This document shows, piece after piece, positions 25,455 to 38,490 of a DNA stretch of 64,000 nucleotides. The position numbers and the translations under genes were made by a program. The notes beneath the pieces were generated by a model. That model was not told the DNA's origin. It saw only the letters and a program-made list of their open reading frames with translations, and searched no databases. Position 1 is the first letter of the stretch. Every line of letters starts with the position of its first letter. The DNA comes from Calliopsis andreniformis (lineage: Eukaryota > Arthropoda > Insecta > Hymenoptera > Andrenidae), in assembly GCF_051401765.1 (NCBI RefSeq), contig NW_027480593.1, positions 558,001 through 622,000 on the forward strand. The letters run 5' to 3'.

Positions 25455-28400
25455 AGGATTGAAGATTGAGGATTGAGGATTGAGGATTGATGATTAAAGA
25501 TTGAGTGTTGAGGTTTGAATATTGAGGATTGATGATTGGGGATTGAGGATTTAGGATTGAGGATTGAGGATTGAGTATTGAATGTTGAGGATTGGTGATT
25601 GAAGATTGAGGATGAGGATTGAGGATTGAGTATTGACGACTGAGGATTGAAGATTGAGGATTGAGGATTAAGGATTAAAGATTGAGTATTGAGGATTGAA
25701 GATTGAGAATTGAGGATTGAGGATTGAACATTGAGGACTGAGTGTTGAGGGTTCAGTGATGAGAATTGATGTTTGTGGATAGAGGTTTGAAGATTGCGGA
25801 TTCAGTATTGAGTATTGAAAACTGTGAATTGAGGATATTCTATTGAGGATTGAGGATTGTCAACTGATTGTTGAGGACTGAGGCCTGAAGATTGAGGATT
25901 CAGGATTGAGGATTCAGAATTGAGGTTTGAAGACCGAGGATTGAGGATTGAAGAATGATTATTGAGGATTGAGGGTTGAGAATTGAGGATTGAGGATTGA
26001 GGAATGTAGATTGTGGATTGGGTAATGAGGATTGAAGAATGAGGATTGAGGATTGAGGATTGAGGATTGAGGATTGAAGATTGAGTATTGAGGATTGAAG
26101 ATTGAGGATTGAGGACTGAGGATTGAGGATTCAGTATTGAGGATTGAGGATTGAGGATTAAAGATTGAGTATTGAGGATTGAAGATTGAGGATTGTGGAT
26201 TGAAGATTGAGTATTGAGGATTGAAGATTTAGGATTGGGTATTGAGGATTGAGGATTGGGGATTGAGGATCTAGTATTGGAGATTGATTATTTAGGATTG
26301 AAGATAGAGGGTTGAGGATTGAGGATTGAGGATTGAGAATTGAGAATTGAGGATGAGGACTGAGGTTTGAGGATTGAGGATTGAGGATGGAGGATTGAGG
26401 ATTGAAGATACAGTATTGAGGATTGAAGATAGAGAATTGAGGATTGAGGATTGAACATTGAGGTCTGAGTGTTGAGGGTTGAGTGATGAGAATTGACGTT
26501 TGTGGATAGAGATTTGCAGATTCGAAGATTGCAGGTTGAGTATTGAGTATTGAAGACTGTGAATTGAGGATATTCTATTGAGGATTGATGATTGGCAACT
26601 GATTGTTGAGGACTGAGGGCTGAAGATTTAGGATTCAGGATTGAGGATTCAGAATTGAGGTTTGAGGACTGAGGATTGAGGATTGAAGATTGAGTATTGA
26701 GGATTGAGGATTGAGGATTGAGGATTGGGGATTGAGGATTGAGTATTGAAGGTTGAGTATTGAGGATTGAAGATTGAGGATTGAGGACTGAGGATTGAGG
26801 ATTGAGTATTGAGGATTGAGGATTGAGGATTGAAGATTGAGTATTGAGGATTGAAGATTGAGTATTGTGGATTGAAGATTGAGTATTGAGGATTGCAGAT
26901 TGAGGATTGAGAATTGAGGATTGAGAATTGACGATGAGGGCTGAGGGTTGAGGATTGAGGTTTGAGGACTGAGGACTGAGGATTGAGGATTGAGAATGGG
27001 GATTGAGGATTGAAGATTTAGGATTGAAGACTGAGGATTGGGTATTGAGGATTGAACATTGAGGATTGAGGATTGAGTATCGAGGATTGAGGATTGAGGA
27101 TTGAAGATTGAATATTGATGATTGTAGATTGAGGATTGAGGATTGAAGATTGAGGATTGAGGATTGATGATTAAAGATTGAGTATTGAGGATTGAAGATT
27201 GAGGATTGATGATTGAGGATTGAGGATTGAGGATTGAGGATTGAGGATTGAGGATTGAGTATTGAAGATTGAGGATTGATGATTGAGGATTGAGGATTGA
27301 GGATTGAGGATTGAGGATTGAGTATTGATGACTGAGGATTGAAGATTGAGGATTGAGGATTGAGGTTTAAAGAATGAGTATTGCGGATTGAAGATTGAGA
27401 ATTGAGGATTGAGGATTGAACATTGAGGACTGAGTGTTGAAGGTTGAGTGATGAGAATTGATGTTTGTGGATAGAGATTTGAAGATTCCAGATTGAGTAT
27501 TCTGTATTGAAAACTGTGAATTGAGGATATTCTATTGAGGATTGAGGATTGTCACCTGATTGTTGAGGACCGAGGGCTGACGATTGAGGATTCAGGATTG
27601 GGGGTTCAGAATTGAGGTTTGAGGACTGAGGATTGAGGGCTGAGGATAGAAGATTGAGTATTGAAGATTGAGGATTGAGGATTGAGGATTGAGGATTTAG
27701 GATTGAGGATGAGAGCTGTGCGTTGAGGATTGAGGTTTGAGGACTGAGGACTGAGGATTGACGATTGAGAATTGAGGATTGAGGATTGACTATTGAAGAT
27801 TGAGGATTGGGTATTGAGGATTGTAGGATGAGGCTTGAGGATTGAGGATTGAGGATTGAGGATTGAAGATTGAGTATAGAGGTTTGAAGACTGACGATTG
27901 AGGGTTGAGCATTGAGGATTGAGGAATGAGTATTGAGGATTGATGATTGAGTATTGAGGATTGAAGATTGAGGATTGAGGATTGAGGATTGATTGAGGAT
28001 TGAGGATTGAAGATTGAGGATTGGGGACTGAGTGTTGAGGGTTGAGTTATGAGAATTGATGTGTGTGGATAGAGGTTTAAAGATTGCAGATTGAGTATTG
28101 AGTATTGAAAACTGTGAATTGATGATATTCTATTGAGGATTGTGAATTGACAAATGATTGTTGAGGACTTAGGTCTGAAGATTGAGGATTCAGGATTGAG
28201 GAATCAGGATTGAGGTTTGAGGACTGAGGATTGAGGATTGAGGATTGAGGATTGAAGATTGAGTATTGAGGATTGAAGATTGAGGATTGTGGATTGAAGA
28301 TTGAGTATTGAGGATTGAAGATTGAGGATTGAGGATTGAGGATTGAGAATTGACGGTGAGGGCTGAGGGTTGAGGATTGAGGGTTGAGGACTGAGGACTG

Positions 28401-28870
28401 AGGATTGAGGATTGAGAATTGAGGATTGAGGATTGAGGATTGAGCATTGAAGTTTGAGGATTGAGGATTGGTGATTAAAGATTGAGTATTGAGGATTGAA
28501 GATTGAGGATTGATGATTGAGGATTGAGGATTGAGGATTAAGGATTGAGGATTGAGGATTGAGTATTGAAATTTGAGGATTGATGATTGAGGATTGAGGA
28601 TTGAGGATTGAGGATTGAGTATTGATGACTGAGGATTGAAGATTGAGGATTGAGAATTGAGGATTAAAGATTGAGTATTGCGGATTGAAGATTGAGAATT
28701 GAGGATTGAGGATTGAACATTGAGGACTGAGTGTTGAGGGTTGAGTGATGAGAATTGATGTTTGTGGCTAGAGATTTGAAGATTCCAGATTGAGTATTCC
28801 GTATTGAAAACTGTGAATTGAGGATATTCTATTGAGGATTGAGGATTGTCACCTGATTGTTGAGGACTCA
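25455..28870 (+). repeat. 9.6-kb-offset duplicate, copy 1
   Basis: It matches 35067-38490 with offset 9,612 bp (25835/35447, 26570/36182), then 9,619 bp (27527/37146, 28125/37744, 28824/38443). The step is one extra GAGGATT at about 36,830. Shared oddities include an 8-nt unit near 26,520 (CGAAGATT) and a 4-nt unit GATT at 27991. Confidence 0.92.
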
Positions 28871-28889
28871 GCGCTGAAGATTGAGGATT

Positions 28890-29399
28890 CAGGATTGGGG
28901 ATTCAGAATTGAGGTTTGAGGACTGAGGATTGAGGACCGAGGAATGAAGATTGAGTATTGAGGATTGAATATTGAGGATTGAGGATTGAGGATTGAGGAT
29001 TGAGGATGAGGGCTGAGGGTTGAGGATTGAGGTTTAAGGACTGAGGACTGAGGATTGAGGATTGAGAATTGAGGGTTGAGGATTGAGGATTGAAGATTGA
29101 GGATTTGGTATTGAGGATTGAAGAATGAGGATTGAGGATTGAGGATTGAGGTTTGAGGATTGAAGATTGAGTATTGAGGATTGAAGATTGACGATTGGGG
29201 ATTGTGCATTGAAGATTGAGGATTGAACATTGATGACTGAGTGTTGATGGTTGAGTGATGAGGATTGATGTTTGTGGATAGAGGTTTGAAGATTGCTGAC
29301 TGAGTATTGAGTATTGATAACTGTGAAATGAGGATATTCTATTGAGGATTGAGGATTGTCAGCTGATTGTTGAGGACAGAGGGCTCAAGATTGAGGATT
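28890..29399 (+). repeat. 510-bp tandem duplication, copy 1
   Basis: It is followed directly by a nearly identical copy. I see only a few differences, such as GAGGGTT at about 29,000 versus GAGTGTT at about 29,526. ATATTCT at 29334. The preceding module (28824) also lies 510 bp upstream but is clearly more diverged, so the last duplication was of this unit. Confidence 0.95.
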
Positions 29400-29909
29400 C
29401 AGGATTGAGGATTCAGAATTGAGGTTTGAGGACTGAGGATTGAGGACCGAGGAATGAAGATTGAGTATTGAGGATTGAATATTGAGGATTGAGGATTGAG
29501 GATTGAGGATTGAGGATGAGGGCTGAGTGTTGAGGATTGAGGTTTAAGGACTGAGGACTGAGGATTGAGGATTGAGAATTGAGGGTTGAGGATTGAGGAT
29601 TGAAGATTGAGGATTTGGTATTGAGGATTGAAGAATGAGGATTGAGGATTGAGGATTGAGGTTTGAGGATTGAAGATTGAGTATTGAGGATTGAAGATTG
29701 ACGATTGGGGATTGTGCATTGAAGATTGAGGATTGAACATTGATGACTGAGTGTTGATGGTTGAGTGATGAGGATTGATGTTTGTGGATAGAGGTTTGAA
29801 GATTGCTGACTGAGTATTGAGTATTGATAACTGTGAAATGAGGATATTCTATTGAGGATTGAGGATTGTCAGCTGATTGTTGAGGACTGAGGGCTCAAGA
29901 TTGAGGATT
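29400..29909 (+). repeat. 510-bp tandem duplication, copy 2
   Basis: Partner of 28890-29399. ATATTCT at 29844. Similarity to a third copy extends only to about 29,945. Confidence 0.95.
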
Positions 29910-29920
29910 CAGGATTGAGT

Positions 29921-30668
29921 ATTCAGAATTGAGGTTTGAGGACTGAGGATTGAGGATTGAAGATTGATTGTTGAGAATTGAAGATTGAGGATTGAGGATT
30001 GAGGATTGAGGATTGAGGACTGAGGATGAGAGCTGTGCGTTGAGGATTGAGGTTTGAGGACTGAGGACTGAGGATTGACGATTGAGAATTGAGGATTGAG
30101 GATTGACTATTGAAGATTGAGGATTGGGGATTGAGGATTGTAGGATGAGGCTTGAGGATTGAGGATTGAGGATTGAGGATTGAAGATTGAGTATAGAGGT
30201 TTGAAGACTGACGATTGAGGGTTGAGGATTGAGGATTGAGGATTGAGTATTGAGGATTGAAGATTGAGGATTGAGGATTGAGGATTGAGGATTGAGGATT
30301 GAGGATTGAAGATTGAGGATTGGGGACTGAGTGTTGAGGGTTGAGTTATGAGAATTGATGATGGTGGATAGAGGTTTAAAGATAGCAGATTGAGTATTGA
30401 GTATTGAAAACTGTGAATTGATGATATTCTATTGAGGATTGTGAATTGACAACTGATTGTTGAGGACTTAGGTCTGAAGATTGAGGATTCAGGATTGAGG
30501 ATTCAGGATTGAGGTTTGAGGACTGAGGATTGAGGATTGATGATTGAGGATTGAGGATTGAGGATTGAGCATTGAGGATTGAGGATTGAAGATTGAGGAT
30601 TGACGATTGAGGATTGGGTATTGCGAAGTGAACGTTGAGGATTGAGGATTGAGTATTGAGGATTGAGG
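29921..30668 (+). repeat. 3.9-kb-offset duplicate, copy 1
   Basis: It matches 33784-34552. The offset is 3,863 bp at the left (ATTCAG 29921/33784) and 3,884 bp at the right (30424/34308). The 21-bp difference is three heptamers (GATGATT region near 34,110). Confidence 0.87.
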
Positions 30669-31286
30669 ATTGAGGATTGAAGATTGAGTATTGAGGATTG
30701 AAGATTGAGGATTGTGGATTGAAGATTGAGTATTGAGGATTGAAGATTGAGGATTGAGGATTGAGGATTGAGAATTGACGATCAGGGCTGCGGGTTGAGG
30801 GTTGAGGTTTGAGGACTGAGGACTGCGGATTGAGGATTGAGAATTGAGGATTGAGGATTGAGGATTGAGGATTGAAGATTGAGGATTGGGTATTGATTAT
30901 TGAACATTGAGGATTGAGGATTGGGGATCGAGGATTGAGGGTTGAGGATTGAAGATTGAATATTGATGATTGAAGATTGAGGATTGAGGACTGAGGGTTG
31001 TGGATTGAGGACGAGGACTGAGGGTTGATTATTGATGTTTGAGGTCAGAAGATTGAGGATTGAGGATTGAGAATTGAGGATTGAGGATTGAGGATTGAAG
31101 ATTGAGGATTGGGTATTGAGGATTGAAGAATGAGGACTGAGGATTTAGGATTGAGGATCGAGGATTGAAGATTGAGTATTGAGGATTGAATATTGAGGAT
31201 TGAGGATTGAGGATTGAGGATTGAGGATTGAGGATTCAGGATTGAGGATTGAGGATTGAAGATTGAGGATTGAGGATTGATGATTG
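30250..31286 (+). repeat. 1,223-bp-period tandem repeat, copy 1
   Basis: It matches 31473-32509 at an offset of 1,223 bp (30424/31647). Both copies share GACGATCAGGGCT (30778 and 32001), where almost all other array copies read GATGAGGGCT, so they are close relatives. Confidence 0.93.
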
Positions 31287-31472
31287 AAGATTGAGAATTG
31301 AGGATTGAGGATTGAGGATTGAAGATTGAGGATTGGGTATTGAGGATTGAAGAATGAGGACTGAGGATTTAGGATTGAGGATCGAGGATTGAAGATTGAG
31401 TATTGAGGATTGAATATTGAGGGTTGAGGATTGAGGATTGAGGATTGAGTATTGAGGATTGATGATTGAGTA
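31287..31472 (+). repeat. Junction between 1,223-bp copies
   Basis: About 186 bp of heptamers that repeat the text immediately upstream (GGGTATT, GAAGAAT, TAGGATT words). It is probably a partial local duplication. No landmark word is present. Confidence 0.65.
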
Positions 31473-32509
31473 TTGAGGATTGAAGATTGAGGATTGAGGA
31501 TTGAGGATTGAGGATTGAGGATTGAGGATTGAAGATTGAGGATTGGGGACTGAGTGTTGAGGGTTAAGTTATGAGAATTGATGTTTGTGGATAGAGGTTT
31601 AAAGATAGCAGATTGAGTATTGAGTATTGAAAACTGTGAATTGATGATATTCTATTGAGGATTGTGAATTGACAACTGATTGTTGAGGACTTAGGTCTGA
31701 AGATTGAGGATTCAGGATTGAGGATTCAGGATTGAGGTTTGAGGACTGAGGATTGAGGATTGAGGATTGAGGATTGAGGATTGAGGATTGAGCATTGAGG
31801 ATTGAGGATTGAAGATTGAGGATTGACGATTGAGGATTGGGTATTGCGAAGTGAACGTTGAGGATTGAGGATTGAGTATTGAGGATTGAGGATTGAGGAT
31901 TGAAGATTGAGTATTGAGGATTGAAGATTGAGGATTGTGGATTGAAGATTGAGTATTGAGGATTGAAGATTGAGGATTGAGGATTGAGGATTGAGAATTG
32001 ACGATCAGGGCTGCGGGTTGAGGGTTGAGGTTTGAGGACTGAGGACTGCGGATTGAGGATTGAGAATTGAGGATTGAGGATTGAGGATTGAGGATTGAAG
32101 ATTGAGGATTGGGTATTGATTATTGAACATTGAGGATTGAGGATTGGGGATCGAGGATTGAGGGTTGAGGATTGAAGATTGAATATTGATGATTGAAGAT
32201 TGAGGATTGAGGACTGAGGGTTGTGGATTGAGGACGAGGACTGAGGGTTGATTATTGATGTTTGAGGTCAGAAGATTGAGGATTGAGGATTGAGAATTGA
32301 GGATTGAGGATTGAGGATTGAAGATTGAGGATTGGGTATTGAGGATTGAAGAATGAGGACTGAGGATTTAGGATTGAGGATCGAGGATTGAAGATTGAGT
32401 ATTGAGGATTGAATATTGAGGATTGAGGATTGAGGATTGAGGATTGAGGATTGAGGATTCAGGATTGAGGATTGAGGATTGAAGATTGAGGATTGAGGAT
32501 TGATGATTG
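31473..32509 (+). repeat. 1,223-bp-period tandem repeat, copy 2
   Basis: Partner of 30250-31286. It diverges after 32,509, where GAGTGTT replaces GAGAATT. Confidence 0.93.
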
Positions 32510-33784
32510 AAGATTGAGTGTTGAGGATTGAAGACTGAGCATTGATGATTGAGGATTGAGGATTGAGGATTGAGGATTGAGGATTGAGTATTGAAGGTTG
32601 AGGATTGATGATTGAGGATTGAGGATTGAGGATTGAGGATTGAGTATTGAGGACTGAGGATTGAAGATTGAGGATTGAGGATTGAGGATTAAAGAGTGAG
32701 TATTGAGGATTGAAGATTGAGAATTGAGGATTGAGGATTGAACATTGAGGACTGAGTGTTGAGGGTTGAGGGATGAGAATTGATGTTTGTGGATAGAGAT
32801 TTGAAGATTGCAGATTGAGTATTGTGTATTGAAAACTGTGAATTGAAGATATTCTATTGAGGATTGAGGATTGTCACCTGATTGTTGAGGACTGAGGGCT
32901 GATGATTGAGGATTCAGGATTGAGGATTCAGAATTGAGGTTTGAGGACTGAGGATTGAGGATTGAAGATTGAGTATTGAGGATTGAGGATTGAGGATTGA
33001 GGATTGGGGATTGAGGATTGAGTATTGAAGGTTGAGTATTGAGGATTGAAGATTGAGGATTGAGGACTGAGGATTGAGGATTGAGTATTGAGGATTGAGG
33101 ATTGAGGATTGAAGATTGAGTATTGAGGATTGATGATTGAGTATTGTGGATTGAAGATTGAGTATTGAGGATTGAAGATTGAGGATTGAGAATTGAGGAT
33201 TGAGAATTGACGATGAGGGCTGAGGGTTGAGGATTGAGGTTTGAGGACTGAGGACTGAGGATTGAGGATTGAGAATGGGGATTGAGGATTGAAGATTTAG
33301 GATTGAAGACTGAGGATTGGGTATTGAGGATTGAACATTGAGGATTGAGGATTGAGTATCGAGGATTGAGGATTGAGGATTGAAGATTGAATATTGATGA
33401 TTGTAGATTGAGGATTGAGGATTGAAGATTGAGGATTGAGGATTGATGATTAAAGATTGAGTATTGAGGATTGAAGATTGAGGATTGATGATTGAGGAAT
33501 GAGGATTGAGGATTGAGGATTGAGGATTGAGGATTGAGTATTGAAGATTGAGGATTGATGATTGAGGATTGAGGATTGAGGATTGAGGATTGAGGATTGA
33601 GTATTGATGACTGAGGATTGAAGATTGAGGATTGAGGATTGAGGATTAAAGATTGAGTATTGCGGATTGAAGATTGAGAATTGAGGATTGAGGATTGAAG
33701 ATTGAGGATTGAGAATTGAGGATTGAGAATTGACGATGAGGGCTGAGGGTTGAGGATTGAGGTTTGAGGACTGAGGACTGAGGA
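31861..33784 (+). repeat. 8,150-bp-offset duplicate, copy 1
   Basis: It matches 40011-41934 at a constant offset of 8,150 bp (ATATTCT 32849/40999; GGGTATT 32111/40261). The block ends at 33,784 in a sharp switch to the text of 29,921 onward, marking a recombination joint. Confidence 0.9.
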
Positions 33785-34552
33785 TTCAGAATTGAGGTTT
33801 GAGGACTGAGGATTGAGGATTGAAGATTGATTGTTGAGAATTGAAGATTGAGGATTGAGGATTGAGGATTGAGGATTGAGGACTGAGGATGAGAGCTGTG
33901 CGTTGAGGATTGAGGTTTGAGGACTGAGGACTGAGGATTGACGATTGAGAATTGAGGATTGAGGATTGACTATTGAAGATTGAGGATTGGGGATTGAGGA
34001 TTGTAGGATGAGGCTTGAGGATTGAGGATTGAGGATTGAGGATTGAAGATTGAGTATAGAGGTTTGAAGACTGACGATTGAGGGTTGAGGATTGAGGATT
34101 GAGGATTGAGTATTGAGGATTGATGATTGAGTATTGAGGATTGAAGATTGAGGATTGAGGATTGAGGATTGAGGATTGAGGATTGAGGATTGAAGACTGA
34201 GGATTGGGGACTGAGTGTTGAGGGTTGAGTTATGACAATTGATGTTTGTGGATAGAGGTTTAAAGATAGCAGATTGAGTATTGAGTATTGAAAACTGTGA
34301 ATTGATGATATTCTATTGAGGATTGTGAATTGACAACTGATTGTTGAGGACTTAGGTCTGAAGATTGAGGATTCAGGATTGAGGATTCAGGATTGAGGTT
34401 TGAGGACTGAGGATTGAGGATTGAGGATTGAGGATTGAGGATTGAGGATTGAGCATTGAGGATTGAGGATTGAAGATTGAGGATTGACGATTGAGGATTG
34501 GGTATTGAGAAGTGAACGTTGAGGATTGAGGATTGAGTATTGAGGATTGAGG
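33784..34552 (+). repeat. 3.9-kb-offset duplicate, copy 2
   Basis: Partner of 29921-30668 with 21 additional bases. ATATTCT at 34308. GAGAAGTGAACG near 34,507 differs by one base from GCGAAGTGAACG near 30,622. Confidence 0.87.
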
Positions 34553-35066
34553 ATTCAGGATTGAGGATTGTGTATTGAGGATTGAGGATTGATGATTGAG
34601 GATTGAGGATTGATGATTGAGGATTGAGGATTGAGGATTGAGGACCGAAGATTGAGGATTGAGAATTGAGGACTGAGGATTGAGGATTGAGGATTGAAGA
34701 TTGAGGATTGGGTATTGAAGATTGAACATTGAGGATTGAGGATTGAGGATCGAGGATTGAGGATTGTGGATTGAAGATTGAATATTGATGATTGAAGATT
34801 GGGGATTGAGGATTGAGGGTTGTGGATTGAGGACGAGGACTGAGGGTTGAGTATTGATGTTTGAAGTCTGAGGGTTGAGGATTGAGGATTGAGAATTGGG
34901 GATTGAGGATTGAGGATTGAAGATTGAGGATTGGGTATCGAGGATTGAAGAATGAGGACTGAGGATTGAGGATTGAGGATTGAGGATTGAAGATTGAGTA
35001 TTGAGGATTGAAGATTGAGGATTGAGGATTGAGGATTGAGGATTGACGATTGAGGATTCAGGATTG
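34553..35066 (+). repeat. Link segment of ordinary heptamers
   Basis: About 500 bp of variant heptamers with a CAGGATT, GATGATT, GTGTATT mix and no ATATTCT module. The later part loosely resembles 25,250-25,450, the region upstream of the paired 9.6-kb duplicate. No gene is seen. Confidence 0.7.
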
Positions 35067-38000
35067 AGGATTGAAGATTGAAGATTGAGGATTGAGGATT
35101 GATGATTAAAGATTGAGTGTTGAGGTTTGAAGATTGAGGATTGATGATTGAGGATTGAGGATTTAGGATTGAGGATTGAGGATTGAGTATTGAAGGTTGA
35201 GGATTGATGATTGAAGATTGAGGATGAGGATTGAGGATTGAGTATTGACGACTGAGGATTGAAGATTGAGGATTGAGGATTAAGGATTAAAGATTGAGTA
35301 TTGAGGATTGAAGATTGAGAATTGAGGATTGAGGATTGAACATTGAGGACTGAGTGTTGAGGGTTCAGTGATGAGAATTGATGTTTGTGGATAGAGGTTT
35401 GAAGATTGCGGATTCAGTATTGAGTATTGAAAACTGTGAATTGAGGATATTCTATTGAGGATTGAGGATTGTCAACTGATTGTTGAGGACTGAGGCCTGA
35501 AGATTGAGGATTCAGGATTGAGGATTCAGAATTGAGGTTTGAAGACCGAGGATTGAGGATTGAAGAATGATTATTGAGGATTGAGGGTTGAGAATTGAGG
35601 ATTGAGGATTGAGGAATGTAGATTGTGGATTGGGTAATGAGGATTGAAGAATGAGGATTGAGGATTGAGGATTGAGGATTGAGGATTGAAGATTGAGTAT
35701 TGAGGATTGAAGATTGAGGATTGAGGACTGAGGATTGAGGATTCAGTATTGAGGATTGAGGATTGAGGATTAAAGATTGAGTATTGAGGATTGAAGATTG
35801 AGGATTGTGGATTGAAGATTGAGTATTGAGGATTGAAGATTTAGGATTGGGTATTGAGGATTGAGGATTGGGGATTGAGGATCTAGTATTGGAGATTGAT
35901 TATTTAGGATTGAAGATAGAGGGTTGAGGATTGAGGATTGAGGATTGAGAATTGAGAATTGAGGATGAGGACTGAGGTTTGAGGATTGAGGATTGAGGAT
36001 TGAGGATTGAGGATTGAAGATACAGTATTGAGGATTGAAGATAGAGAATTGAGGATTGAGGATTGAACATTGAGGTCTGAGTGTTGAGGGTTGAGTGATG
36101 AGAATTGACGTTTGTGGATAGAGATTTGCAGATTCGAAGATTGCAGGTTGAGTATTGAGTATTGAAGACTGTGAATTGAGGATATTCTATTGAGGATTGA
36201 TGATTGGCAACTGATTGTTGAGGACTGAGGGCTGAAGATTTAGGATTCAGGATTGAGGATTCAGAATTGAGGTTTGAGGACTGAGGATTGAGGATTGAAG
36301 ATTGAGTATTGAGGATTGAGGATTGAGGATTGAGGATTGGTGATTGAGGATTGAGTATTGAAGGTTGAGTATTGAGGATTGAAGATTGAGGATTGAGGAC
36401 TGAGGATTGAGGATTGAGTATTGAGGATTGAGGATTGAGGATTGAAGATTGAGTATTGAGGATTGAAGATTGAGTATTGTGGATTGAAGATTGAGTATTG
36501 AGGATTGCAGATTGAGGATTGAGAATTGAGGATTGAGAATTGACGATGAGGGCTGAGGGTTGAGGATTGAGGTTTGAGGACTGAGGACTGAGGATTGAGG
36601 ATTGAGAATGGGGATTGAGGATTGAAGATTTAGGATTGAAGACTGAGGATTGGGTATTGAGGATTGGACATTGATGATTGAGGATTGAGTATCGAGGATT
36701 GAGGATTGAGGATTGAAGATTGAATATTGATGATTGTAGATTGAGGATTGAGGATTGAAGATTGAGGATTGAGGATTGATGATTAAAGATTGAGTATTGA
36801 GGATTGAAGATTGAGGATTGATGATTGAGGATTGAGGATTGAGGATTGAGGATTGAGGATTGAGGATTGAGGATTGAGTATTGAAGATTGAGGATTGATG
36901 ATTGAGGATTGAGGATTGAGGATTGAGGATTGAGGATTGAGTATTGATGACTGAGGATTGAAGATTGAGGATTGAGGATTGAGGATTAAAGAATGAGTAT
37001 TGCGGATTGAAGATTGAGAATTGAGGATTGAGGATTGAACATTGAGGACTGAGTGTTGAGGGTTGAGTGATGAGAATTGATGTTTGTGGATAGAGATTTG
37101 AAGATTCCAGATTGAGTATTCTGTATTGAAAACTGTGAATTGAGGATATTCTATTGAGGATTGAGGATTGTCACCTGATTGTTGAGGACTGAGGGCTGAA
37201 GATTGAGGATTCAGGATTGGGGATTCAGAATTGAGGTTTGAGGACTGAGGATTGAGGGCTGAGGATTGAAGATTGAGTATTGAAGATTGAGGATTGAGGA
37301 TTGAGGATTGAGGATTTAGGATTGAGGATGAGAGCTGTGCGTTGAGGATTGAGGTTTGAGGACTGAGGACTGAGGATTGACGATTGAGAATTGAGGATTG
37401 AGGATTGACTATTGAAGATTGAGGATTGGGTATTGAGGATTGTAGGATGAGGCTTGAGGATTGAGGATTGAGGATTGAGGATTGAAGATTGAGTATAGAG
37501 GTTTGAAGACTGACGATTGAGGGTTGAGGATTGAGGATTGAGGAATGAGTATTGAGGATTGATGATTGAGTATTGAGGATTGAAGATTGAGGATTGAGGA
37601 TTGAGGATTGATTGAGGATTGAGGATTGAAGATTGAGGATTGGGGACTGAGTGTTGAGGGTTGAGTTATGAGAATTGATGTGTGTGGATAGAGGTTTAAA
37701 GATTGCAGATTGAGTATTGAGTATTGAAAACTGTGAATTCATGATATTCTATTGAGGATTGTGAATTGACAAATGATTGTTGAGGACTTAGGTCTGAAGA
37801 TTGAGGATTCAGGATTGAGGAATCAGGATTGAGGTTTGAGGACTGAGGATTGAGGATTGAGGATTGAGGATTGAAGATTGAGTATTGAGGATTGAAGATT
37901 GAGGATTGTGGATTGAAGATTGAGTATTGAGGATTGAAGATTGAGGATTGAGGATTGAGGATTGAGAATTGACGGTGAGGGCTGAGGGTTGAGGATTGAG

Positions 38001-38490
38001 GGTTGAGGACTGAGGACTGAGGATTGAGGATTGAGAATTGAGGATTGAGGATTGAGGATTGAGCATTGAAGATTGAGGATTGAGGATTGGTGGTTAAAGA
38101 TTGAGTATGGAGGATTGAAGATTGAGGATTGATGATTGAGGATTGAGGATTGAGGATTAAGGATTGAGGATTGAGGATTGAGTATTGAAATTTGAGGATT
38201 GATGATTGAGGATTGAGGATTGAGGATTGAGGATTGAGTATTGATGACTGAGGATTGAAGATTGAGGATTGAGAATTGAGGATTAAAGATTGAGTATTGC
38301 GGATTGAAGATTGAGAATTGAGGATTGAGGATTGAACATTGAGGACTGAGTGTTGAGGGTTGAGTGATGAGAATTGATGTTTGTGGCTAGAGATTTGAAG
38401 ATTCCAGATTGAGTATTCCGTATTGAAAACTGTGAATTGAGGATATTCTATTGAGGATTGAGGATTGTCACCTGATTGTTGAGGACTGAG
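35067..38490 (+). repeat. 9.6-kb-offset duplicate, copy 2
   Basis: Partner of 25455-28870. It carries one extra GAGGATT near 36,830 (seven in the run, six at 27,220). ATATTCT words at 35447, 36182, 37146, 37744 and 38443. The 4-nt unit GATT is at 37610. Confidence 0.92.

Larger units (their letters stand above)
20373..25544 (+). repeat. Central HOR, copy 3
   Basis: Partner of 15625-20153 with two added blocks: the 266-bp tandem duplication at 21851-22382 and the 377-bp segment at about 24534-24910. The match ends where GGATTTAGG replaces GAGTATCGAGG at about 25,544. Confidence 0.92.
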
